DNA of 64,000 bases from Azolla caroliniana (taxonomy: Eukaryota > Polypodiophyta). Position numbers and translations under genes: made by a program. Shown one piece after another: positions 32,094 to 42,664 of this stretch. Location: positions 20,088,001 through 20,152,000 of the forward strand of contig JBHGNT010000012.1 in the NCBI GenBank assembly GCA_043228905.1, read 5' to 3'. The notes below the pieces were generated by a model. That model was not told the DNA's origin. It searched no databases and was given only the letters and a program-made list of their open reading frames with translations. How positions within the stretch are numbered: position 1 is the first letter of the stretch; every line of letters starts with the position of its first letter.

Positions 32094-34286
32094 GTACATA
32101 TGACGTATGGAACCAACAGTGAAACAAATTCATTATGGTATGCGTGGAATTGAGTAGTGAATCTCGATGTTCAAGAATTTTACTAATCAACATTTTATAA
32201 AGAGTGCACCTAATTATTGCAAGAGGAATGTGTAGGGAGTGTACCATATTGAGTCTTGACGATTTATGAGAAGCAAACTTGAATGTGGTCAAATGCTACA
32301 CATTGCATCCCAATTTCCAAACCATTTTTTCATAGATTGCATCCATCTAGAACCAAAAATTTGCTTTGGTGTGTATTTTGAATATCTTTACTTGCTTTCC
32401 ATGTAATCCTAAGTTGAACTGAGGTTTTTTTAAACCTTAACCATGTATTTGAAGACACTTTCCATGGCCATGATTTCAATGAGAAGTCATTTGGCCTCAA
32501 GTAGTATATGTATGGCATTTTGTGGCTTGACTTGAAAAAATAAAATCGTAACAAAGAGCTTTTGGACATTTCCGCTTTTTTTACCATCTAATGTTGCAAG
32601 ATGAAGTTTACTTAATCAAGCATTGGATAATGGGTTTGACTTTTGTGTTTACTTTTTTATTTTAGCATGAGATCATGCACTCTAGTAGTAAGAATGTCAT
32701 TTTTTTGAGTATGAGATTGTAACATTTATTCAAATTGAAAACAATACCATTATTGAATCAAAGTCAATGCTAATAAAATACTTGTGTAAACTTAAAATCA
32801 ATGCTATTAAAATATTTGGACAAACCTTTAACTAACCACAATGGTGATGGGCTTCATCATGTTCTAATCTTGGTGAAACACTACTCGCATATTTTGGCAT
32901 TTGACATTGGGATTGGACAAAATGCTCACCTATAAAGAAGTTAGAATGAAGAACACTCTCATGTAACAAAGATGGATTTCGAACGTTTTATTGCTAAGCA
33001 CATGTTGCATTAACAATCTTTATAGGCTCAAAATGTACTTTTCACTTGAGCTATTACAAAGATGGTTCTTGATCTCATATTGTGAAACAATCCTTGTCAA
33101 TTTCATAACAAACAATGTATCATGATCAGTTGCTACATTCACATTGCTAAAACAAATCAATCTAATTCTAAAATGAACAAATAAAGTGAGATGCAATTAA
33201 AACTCATTAAACAATAGGATGTGTTTCCTTTTCTAAATTCAAATGATTATTTATATTGGTTTTGATCATGAATCAAGATTTTTTTCATAATATATAACAA
33301 TTTGACTTTCAAAGTGTCTTCAACAAGAGGTTGTCCAGTGCTTCTAGCAATGGTTTTTTGCAAGTCAACATTCATCTTCTTATGCCAATATTGAAGAATA
33401 TCACCCATTTGGAGCAAAGTTGTGCCATTGACTTTTAAGCATATTCCTCTACCTTATAATGACTTAGGCCCAAAGAGAGTACATTGGGAGGAAAGTTTGA
33501 TGTGAAGACTTTTGAGTAGGATAAGTGTAAGTCAACTTAGGGAAAGAACTAGGCATGCACTAAATAAAAAAATGAGATTAATAATTTGATTCATCAAGAG
33601 GTTTCAGCAAGAACTCATCAAGCACAATAGTACAATTGAGATCAAGCCTCTAATGGGCGAAGGATAGGTGAATATAACCAATCTTGCTTTCTCTCTTTTC
33701 AATAAATGATACGTAAGGACTCTAAAACAACCATGAAAACATACACTATTGTAACTTACGATGATCTTCTTTGACATATATGACCATTTAATCTTCTAGC
33801 TTTGTTTTAACACCACTAAGGAAATATACTGTTTCCGTCATTAGTAGTTCAATATGCACATGCATTATACATCGTTTTTTAATGAAAAACTTGCATTCTG
33901 AATTAGGACACCAAACACATGCATATGCTCATGATTCCATGATACATGCTGAAGGATTTACCGAAACATAATTTGATGAATTCTATCTTTCTATTGTGTG
34001 AACAAATTTCCAATGTTATTTGGATGCATGCTCATACTACCACACCTACATGCACATACAGCTTGTGGGTGCACTTGCTTAGAAAAAACTGCTAGGAAAA
34101 GGAATGAAAGCAGTTTTACAAACTATACATCGATAACCCAATTACAAATTACACTAGACAACACCTCATAAACATCCAAGGAAATCAACATTCACACAAC
34201 TTACCCAATCCAAACATGTCAAGTGAGGCAACAAAAAATAAACATCCTATTACTATTATCTCATTGTTTCATCTTTAATTATCTCA

Positions 34287-34342
<56 letters not shown>

Positions 34343-34850
34343 TATCTCATTGTTTCATCTTTAGAACAAGCTTTATTGCAAAACCTACTTATTTCCAAAA
34401 GTACAAGCCTTTATATTAGTTTAATATCACAAATGATAGAGCGCCTTTTTTAAAAGACTTCCATTGGGAGTATCAATATACAAATTTACAATCAATGTAT
34501 GGAATATTTTTGTTCACAATTGCAAACTTGATTATCTAGTAAGTAATGAATGACACATTTGAGATTTGCAATGGAAGAAAACTAGTATACAAACATGCGA
34601 TGAACTATTTAAGTAAAATGTACCTAAGGAAAGAGGGGGTCTAATTTTTTCGTGATAGATGTTGTTGCTGGACCATCTATTGCCATTAGAATTCATACTA
34701 CGTTGTTTATCAGCCAATTCAGTTTATGGTTTCCATAATCGTTTTTGGGGGACACAACAAACCCAATCTTGTCCCTTTGGACAATGTCATCATTTCACAG
34801 TTGAATTTTATAAGTGCCACACCCTTGTTGGCTATTCAGGCCCCTTTGGT
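32094..34850. other. Intergenic, AT-rich, no certain gene
   Basis: An 85-codon minus-strand frame at 32330-32587 is Trp- and Lys-rich and unusually protein-like, but I do not recognise it. Near 33290-33440 the minus strand reads QMGDILQYWHKKMNVDLQKT, also protein-like and unassigned; both may be decayed transposon coding. A (TC)n microsatellite lies at 34291-34339. Nothing else stands out. Confidence 0.45.
34291..34339. repeat. (TC)n microsatellite
   Basis: About 24 TC units, flanked on both sides by the same word (ctcattgtttcatcttta). Confidence 0.95.
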
Positions 34851-37800
34851 TCACTTGACCCTACTCTCTCTTTGAGTTTTCACATGCAATCTCGCCTCGA
34901 ATTCACATCTAGGGCATGGAGGGTCATGTGTGTGCACAAGAGCCGTGGCATGTTCAAGACATTCGGCATGGAAAATGTGACCACATTCAAGGACACTAAC
35001 CACTGGTAATTCTTTGCTTCTCGAGATCCTCGGAAAGTCTGAAGGTGACTTCCAAGATGTCACTTTCAAGCATAGACTACACTTATGAGGTTCCCTATGA
35101 GAGATAGGGTAATGGTACTCTTGGCGCATCGCCTCCATACAAAGCTTGAAGGAAAAATCTTCATTCTTGTGACTTATACGATCCACAAAAGCATCCGTCT
35201 TTGAAGATATGTCCATATTGGACCATCTCGAGCTTCTTGGAAGTGACATCTCCAAGAGGTCAGCAAAAGAATGCATGTTATAGGAGTGTTCTGTCGAAGT
35301 GCTATCGCTAACACCACTACTTGCCAAACCAAGCGGGGGCTCGATAAGCCTGCCTTCCTTCGACTTGAAGCGACCCATTGTGGACCTCTTAGAGATTGAT
35401 CCAATCGACCCAAATGAAATTGATCGTTCTGACTCCTGTTGTTGACATGAAAAGAGATTGTTCTTGTCATATCCTGAGTCAACACATGTGGCATAGCTAA
35501 AGAAAGTTGAATCAATGTTATATAGTAGGGGAAAATAAAAAAATTGCCCCTAAGTTGTTACATATTTACCATTACACCCATAAGCTTTCAAACTTTTACT
35601 AGAATACACTTGTAGCACTAGACAGTGTACTCATGAGGGGTATTCTCGCAGGTTTGAAATCTTACGGGGATTCTAGTAAAGATCCACCAAGTTAAGGAAT
35701 ATTTTGATACTTTTCCCTGTATAAAGTATTATAGGACATGAAAAGCATAGACCAAAGAAAATTAAATCACCATCCTAACAAACCTGACGTGAAAATGTTC
35801 CAAACTTTTGTAAGCTTTGGTCTGTTTAAAAACCAATCACAACCAGATAATATAGATCAGTCAAAAGTGAAATGGTTAAATTGATTATCTTAAAACACAC
35901 ATCCCAGGTTCTTGAAACTACTTTGTTGTTCTTTACATAAGTGAGTGCATAGCCTTCTTAATGTAAAAACCCTAAATCATCATATGCCTGACCAATACAA
36001 AAAAAAACTTGTAGAAAGCTGGATTGTGAAGTTCACCATTTTTTTGATAAATTATCCATATACAATAATAGTAAAGGGTATGCAGCCATAGCAGAGAGTA
36101 AAGCACTAGTGGACAACCCTGGCATACCGAGTTATCTAGGGACTAAGCATGTATGAATTTTCTGTTAGACATATATGAGGACTCATTGTTTTGATAGAGG
36201 AAATAAACAACTTTTAAAACTTCTTTTACTCCAAGTTCAGTCGTGTATTTTTTGCATATTCTATACCAATCTATGCATTTTCAGTGTTGTCTGTTATGTG
36301 TGTGTGTGGGATAATGCCGTACTGCTGTAAATGAATTGTATATAAGCCATCTGTCATTGAGTGCACAACTAGTTTAACGAATAGTAAGTGAACTACTGCA
36401 TATACGTAATCAGAAGTCAATCCCCTACATATTCACACATGGTCCTTTTGAGGACGAGTTTCAATTGTCCTTTCCATGAACTTCGTTATGTTCCCGAATA
36501 TCGAGTGCCACTTATGAGGTAAAGAATGGCAGATTTTTAAATCTTCCCAAATTTGGAGATGAAATTCAGCAGCTATAGACCATCCAGCCAAGTGCCTTCC
36601 ATTTACCTAATTCATGTATGGTGGCTTGCAATTCATTTTTAAGAAAAATCAGCTTCCAGCCCATGTGTTCATTGTGGACTAAGAATAGGTGATATATATG
36701 TGAGAAATTCTTATCTAGCTACTTTAGATTGTGAATTGATCGAAGGAGAGGAAGCAGGGTTCATGAAGAAATGCTTGACACATTCTTGTTCCAACTCTGC
36801 TTTGGTGGATGTCCGCCAAGTATTCATCATTTTTAATTTTTTATGATAAAAGAGATTTGAAAAGAACTGCGTGGAAAAGCAAACTTTGTCAAGACTTGAT
36901 ACATCTCTAGCAGATATATAGATCATGTTGATCGATTTTGACTTTGGAGACACCGAAAAGTCCTTCATTAGCACATGTCAAGTGACATTCATCTTACAGT
37001 TATTGTAGTCTATACAGTTAGCTTTGGCAAGATGTATTGTATTCCTATGCTCGTGAGTATACCACATACCGTGATCATCTATGACAACTTGCATCCACAT
37101 TTTAAACCTGTGCCAGGAAATATTTGGATTGTGATCAATTTTGCAGGTGTATAGAGGCAATTAGTGTGCAAACCATTTGTTGGAAGTGATCATGTGACAG
37201 GTAACTTTTAGTAACTTTGGGTTTTCGTCCACAAAGGTTGATTGCCAACATGCAAGCCATATAAATACAGATAGAAATATGTAGAGGTACATCCATTTCC
37301 ACATCTACCTACAGAGATATACATCCACATATTATAGATACACATAGACATTCACATATACATAAGCATATGATTAGACCATGATTATCAACCATTTGAG
37401 TTAAAAAATTTATAAAGTACTAGAGATAAAGAAAAGCAAGACATACCTGAATGCATAATCTCGCGATCCGAGACCTCATTTGATGTCAAGGAAGGGCAGT
37501 AGTGTGAAAAATGGAAGCTATCTGACATGGTAGGACAATTGTCCACTCCCTCATATTGAAATTCATGATGTTTATTATCATTTTGTTGAGAAGAAACAAT
37601 CAATCCAACAAAGTCATTACCACTACTACTGTTGCTTCTGTAGCGTCTGTTGCTAGAGGAGCGAGAAGACCTATTCTGTTGAAGAGGATGAGGTATGACG
37701 GAGGTCTCATGATTATCTTCATCACCATCCATGGAAGCTCCACATTCATATGGTTTTCGTCTTCGCCGTCGTCTTCTTCTTCTTCCCCAATCTTGTTGAA

Positions 37801-37858
37801 ATGACAGAGATTTTGATGGGTCCCGAGACCCTTTCATCACACCACACACGGAACCCAT
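34851..37858 (-). CDS. RING-H2 finger protein of the plant MGSVC family (putative E3 ubiquitin ligase)
   Basis: First exon 37858-37447: starts MGSVCGVMKG, whose Gly2 fits N-myristoylation with a nearby Cys for palmitoylation. It has an Arg tract (GRRRRRRRRRKP) and a Ser/Asn-rich stretch, and ends at a strong donor (CAG|GTATGT). Last exon about 35496-34851: acceptor TTTCTTTAG; SISFGSIGS, HSFADLLEMSLPRSSRWS, then a RING-H2 finger: CSLC, a loop, CGHIFHAEC, CPRC (C-x2-C, C-x-H-x2-H-x2-C, C-x2-C). The layout (MGSVC start, 'FSELV..SSRERW' middle, C-terminal CGH.FHAECLE..DP.CP.C) matches an Arabidopsis RING/U-box family. The donor leaves phase 1 while the RING frame needs phase 2, so at least one middle exon of length 3n+1 is unresolved. 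Gene confidence is high, exact model moderate. Confidence 0.75.
35497..37446 (-). other. Intronic region of the RING gene, middle exon(s) unresolved
   Basis: Nearly 2 kb between the recognised first and last exons. The 87-codon frame at 36711-36974 has no family similarity and poor splice context, so I do not call it an exon. A short exon is expected here from the phase mismatch. Confidence 0.5.
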
Positions 37859-37865
37859 ATAAATC

Positions 37866-38119
37866 CCCTGTTTTGACGTATATATTTGTTAAAAAACACT
37901 AAATTTTGCCCTGTATGGACAGATATATACAGGTAGGAACCTTAAGTTTTTCCTTCCTCTGACACATACATATAAGTAGAAACCCTAATTGTTGCCTTGT
38001 CTTGCAACATAAATAGGTCGAAACCCTGAATTTTGCTCTGTTTTGGCATATTCCTATATAGGGGCCCTAAATTGGGCCCTATTTTGACATATATGTATAT
38101 ACAGGTAGAAACCCTAATG
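37866..38119. repeat. Minisatellite of about 42 bp, six units, directly upstream of the RING gene
   Basis: Units start at 37866, 37909, 37952, 37995, 38036 and 38077 (periods 43, 43, 43, 41, 41). The consensus reads ccctgttttgacatatatat..aggtagaaaccctaattttg. Most units contain an AACCCTAA-type telo-box. The array begins only 8 bp upstream of the gene's ATG, so it forms the 5' UTR and/or core promoter. Confidence 0.8.
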
Positions 38120-38327
38120 CTCGTACAGCGTCGATCAATGTTTGCGTATAAACCTCCTAACTATCTATCTACACACACATATATATATAATTACTGGATT
38201 CTCTGATCGTTCTTTGATTTCTAGCTCTGCATCAGAGCCAGGGGAAAATTTGAGCTTTGAACAGATGGCAGGATTTAGGGTTATTTTCACTGTCAGATTT
38301 GGAGGCTAATGAAAATGGAACCCTAAT

Positions 38328-38333
38328 CTTCTT

Positions 38334-38363
<30 letters not shown>
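38328..38363. repeat. (CTT)n microsatellite
   Basis: About 12 CTT units, GAA repeats on the strand of the RING gene, upstream of it. Confidence 0.95.
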
Positions 38364-38364
<1 letters not shown>

Positions 38365-38439
38365 AGAGCTTTGCATTATTGTTGAAGAAGCTTAAATGTT
38401 TGTATGAACAATAAAATTGGTGCAGGCTCCATGTTGACT

Positions 38440-38790
38440 TCTTGTTATCTTTATAACTGATACGTGTCGTGGTGATGCCACGTGTATGCTGATGTGGCAT
38501 GTCCCGTGCATCGGGATGTGACATGTGTCATTGCTGATGTGGCATGTGCCATGAATCGTGATGTGACACGTGTCATTGCTGATGTGGCGTATATGTGTCG
38601 TGATGTGCCGTGTCACTCCATGTTGACTTCTAGTTATCTTTAACCAGTGGGCATGTGTCGTGATCTGACATGTGACATGTGTCTGTGAACGCTGATGCGG
38701 CATGTGACATGTGTGGTGCAAAGTTCAAACGTTGATGTGGCATGTGTCGTGATGTGACATGCGTCCTGCGTCGTGTGCCCGTAACATTGT
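38440..38790. repeat. Degenerate 45-bp tandem repeat rich in ACGTG / ATGTG words
   Basis: gctgatgtggc recurs at 38488, 38533 and 38578, exactly 45 bp apart, with more degenerate copies to 38790. A longer duplication shares ctccatgttgacttct at 38428 and 38616. It includes CACGTG at 38480 and several ACGTGTC words. The His/Thr/Cys-rich frame on the minus strand is a product of the repeat, not a gene. Confidence 0.75.
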
Positions 38791-39756
38791 GTGTTGTTCA
38801 TCGGAAGAGAAAGGACAGAGAATAAAAGGTCGAGTTTATCACAATCCTTGGGATTCTGTTCTGGTCGAAGTGTTGATCCAAAGACAAATGATTTAGAGAA
38901 AGAAAAAGATTACAAGGGGGAAAAAAAAAGGAGTTTCGGTGTCGGTTCGGCTTTGTTTAACAGGCACGTATGTGTATCCGTAGAATTGAATGAACTATTC
39001 GTACTATAATAAAAGAAAATATGAACGTAAGATGGACTGTCAAATGCCATGTAGTTAGAACTTTTTGGACGTGAAGACATGAACAAGTGAAGGACCGAAA
39101 ATGGGTAGGAGAGCATGGCTCAAAACGGTAAGAGCTAGCCTCTAGTAACTGAAAATGATCAAAGGCTTGAAACTCCTCAAAGGTGATTGAATGAAAAAGG
39201 TAGACCCGCCCGCCTTATATGTAGGTGACACGGCAAGAATGGAATATGTATATTAAATATTAATGGTTGGCATAAATCTTCTTGAAGTTAGGCACCTATG
39301 AAAGGATAAGGACAAGTGCATGCACTTATGTTAAATCTCAATGGTTGACGTACATATTGCTGAAGCCAGGTCGATGCAATGATAAGGACAAGTGCATGCT
39401 CAAAAGAAAACACAATGGTGCATATTAAGAAGATAGGATTTTATTTTTATTTGAGAAGAAATCTTTTGAAATCTATAATATGAGCAAGAGAGCTCATTGT
39501 TGGGGATCAGAAGCTTTTTTATCCCCTCGACTCTTTTTTACTTTAAATTCTTCTTGCAAGTCCGATAACATATCAAGTTGAAGAGACTAGCATTCTTTGC
39601 CCTATAAGGATTAGATCGTGTTGGGAATAGAATACAATTATGATCCTTAACTACTAAACAATATTTATGGTTATACTTAATGATAGGTTAATCAATTATA
39701 GGAAAGATTAACCCCTGTTTATGATTAATCAACAAGATATAGATACAATATTCTTA

Positions 39757-39758
<2 letters not shown>

Positions 39759-39847
<89 letters not shown>
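39759..39847. repeat. (TA)n(GA)n compound microsatellite
   Basis: About 21 TA units followed by about 23 GA units. Same composition as 31597-31645. Confidence 0.95.
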
Positions 39848-39850
<3 letters not shown>

Positions 39851-40079
39851 AAAGGTTTACTCTTAACAATGTGAACGCTAGACTCATTAATGGCAAATTG
39901 CTAACAAAGATAACACAAACAACAATGGTAACAATAAAATTTGAAGGTGGTTATTTCTCACTTGCGTAGACTCTACATAGTTTGGGGAATTTACAAGGTG
40001 CTCATGACTAGCTTCTAGCAATAATTATAATATTGACAGTGATGCCAAAGATGTAACATCTTTTAGCATCCTTCTTGAA

Positions 40080-40340
40080 TTCACTTCTCACTCGGGTATT
40101 CTTTTGAGAACCATGACCTCGAGATCCATGTGTAGGGATGTAACACCATCTACCTTATTGTTGGCAAGATTGACTACAACGAGTGTCAAGTCACTCTCAA
40201 GCTACTTATACCTAGATAGTAGACTAACTACTACAACACACTTTAATCCTAATATATGACATAATCATTTTCATGAGGTTAATTAAACACTTAAATTCAT
40301 GTGAGACTTCACCATGACTCAAGCACTCGAATGAAGAGCG
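40080..40340 (-). repeat. Dispersed unclassified repeat (copy related to 48260-48430)
   Basis: Read in reverse, it shares in order 'catgtgaatt', 'taaacac', 'gattatgtcatat', 'aggattaaagt', 'gtagtta', 'agtagct', 'gagagtgac' and 'gacctcgag..ggttctcaaaa' with 48260-48465. It could be a decayed transposon; the ends are not defined. Confidence 0.4.
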
Positions 40341-41567
40341 ATAAAGGGAGAAATCAACAATTAGACTCTAGTTCCAATCCATGTTAATATAATTAGAAGT
40401 TATGAAGATACAAAGCTTAGGCTTATAACATATAATTAGGTAGATGTGTGAGAGAGAGAGAGGCTTGGGCCTTAACCCCCGATGAAAGGTTTATAATTTC
40501 ACCTTTATAATTATTCCTTAATTAATAACAACTATGTCCTTTCACACTTGGGAGGGTATAAAGGACGTTTATAAATGTTACCTCTACAGCCCATTACAAT
40601 GTTAGGCTCTTTCTCTAGTACTTCTATAAAGAGTGTTTAGTGTGTCCTTAGATCATAGCATCGGATGTGACATGCTTAGAGGATATTTAACAACTATGAA
40701 CAATTGGTTGATTACACTAGTGATGTTTTTTTTGTTTGGAACATCAACCGTCAATGGTTTTCAAATTTTGTTCCATGTCTTTGACTCCAAGTTTGTGTGG
40801 TTACGTTCTTAATATTTGGTGAATTAGGAAATTTATTCTCCTTGTTATCATACTATGGAAACTATAGAGAACATTATCAACACTCCTAATAAAACCATGG
40901 ACTCCCATCGCCACTACCTAGAAAAGTCTACCTTTAGTACTCTAGCTAGCTCCTAGCTTAACATCACATCGTCGTCATCCAAGAGGAATGCGTGACAACC
41001 ATCGATTACAATGTAATGCTCAAATCCTAATCCATCTAGAGAAAAGTTTTATTTTTCTCAATTGAGTTTTCCCACTATGAAATACATCATCATCATGACA
41101 ATATTTCCTTGTGTTCTAATTGATTAATGACATAGAAAAGAATAACTAATAAAAGAGTATGAATGCATATGGTATTGCCGAAAAGCGATCAAGTAAATGA
41201 TTGTTGATTTTTATTGCCACCCATTTTGATGTACAAAGATGATTTCCCATTTCACATACAAGTGATTATTATAGAATAGTGGAACACATGTTTCAATAGA
41301 ACACATTCTTGGCATTTATCTAGAAAGGTAGAGTATGCATTATCCAAGTGCAAAATCTTGTTTGTTGGAAGTACTATAATTAGAAGCTCCTTTGTGCAAC
41401 TTGTTTTTCAATGGCCATGAATTGTGTGGCATTCTATGTCATTGGAAAGAAGTCATAATTGAGCTTCAATGCCTCATACACATAGAACTCATATACACCA
41501 CCAACTAGTTTCGCGGGTGCCATGCAACACATGTTTTCGAAGAATGATCGGGTGCACTCTCGATTGT

Positions 41568-41790
41568 GATCAAGCCATAAGTCTTACGTGAACCTGGTTC
41601 TCTATCTTTATCAGTCATGATCAGGCCATAAGCCTTACGTGAACTCGATTCTCTACCTATATCGGTTGTGATCAAGCCATAAGCCTTACGTGAACCTGAT
41701 TCTCTACCTTTATCGGTCGTGATGAAGCCTTTAGCCTTACAGAAATGATCAAGCCATTAGCCTTACATGAATGCGGTCCTAAATTTATTG
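41568..41790 (+). repeat. 51-bp tandem repeat
   Basis: Units beginning gatcaagccataagccttac start at 41568, 41619, 41670 and 41721 (exact 51-bp steps), followed by a shortened unit at 41747. About 85-90 percent similar by eye. No coding capacity recognised. Confidence 0.85.
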
Positions 41791-41956
41791 GTCGGAATGG
41801 CCACACGCCACACACACACACACACATATGTACATATATGTTTCGAAAGAGACGTGTCTACGACTTGGTTCGAATGAGGCCAACAATATCAACTATTTAC
41901 AAATGTAGGCTCTTTCCCCACACATGGCCTAAACATAACACAGTGTAGGCTCTTTT

Positions 41957-42052
41957 TCGTAAACGGTTTGGTTTAAATGGCTTCATAAATTTTAAACGGT
42001 TTGGTTTCAAGGCCAAGAAACCGAACCGAGCCGAGCCGAAACCGAAACCGGG
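41957..42052. repeat. Decayed element of the AACGGTTTGG / GAACCGA family
   Basis: Two copies of aaacggtttggtttaa-type words followed by aaaccgaaccgagccgagcc. Same vocabulary as the MITE-like elements at 2613-2731 and 59216-59677, but the terminal repeats are not intact. It lies about 100 bp upstream of the gene at 42153. Confidence 0.5.
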
Positions 42053-42152
42053 CCCATTTCTATGTACACCACCACACTTAGTTAAAGGCCAGGTCTAAGA
42101 GGAGGAAGACCACCTAAAAACAGAGTAACTTTTGAAGCTCTTGGCAATAGCT

Positions 42153-42628
42153 ATGGCTATGGCTATGGCTCAGCTTGTTGCTGTAATGGGGTTTGAGCTA
42201 AAAGCTCAGCATCTGCAGCAGCCATGGTGGAGAAGGAGGAGGTCTCATTCTACAACCGACAAGAGATATAATGTCTTCATCCAATGCTCTTCCAGTGAGT
42301 ACATACATTATCTATCTCTATCTCTCTCTATCTATATATGTGATATTTAGCCAGAGAGAGAAATAGAGGGGTCTTTTTTCTGTGCAGAAGATGTTCTATT
42401 CATTCTTGTTTCTGATGTTTATAAACACATGATCCTGAGCACCCCCGAAAGTTCTTGGATTTTGTTTATAAGAATAGCCTTCCTTTACCTTTGATCTCAG
42501 ATAGATATGGAGGTAGTAGTGGTAGCCCTAAGACAGGATCTGTGGGCTCCCAAAGGCTCAAAGAAGGAGCTCTTCCTGGCACCTATTGGAATAGCAAGTA
42601 AGCCTGTGTTTATTTTCTATGTTTTTAT

Positions 42629-42664
<36 letters not shown>

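Larger units (their letters stand above)
38791..41567. other. Intergenic, no gene recognised
   Basis: Contains the compound microsatellite at 39759-39847 and a dispersed repeat at about 40080-40340 whose reverse complement resembles 48260-48430. Short frames only; no domain or splice structure. Confidence 0.55.

Noticed and set aside
36711-36974. 87-codon frame inside the RING gene as a middle exon
   Set aside because: No similarity to the family and no suitable acceptor/donor pair in phase.
38392-38721. 109-codon His/Thr/Cys-rich frame resembling a metal-binding protein
   Set aside because: Composition follows the 45-bp tandem repeat; no initiation context or conservation.
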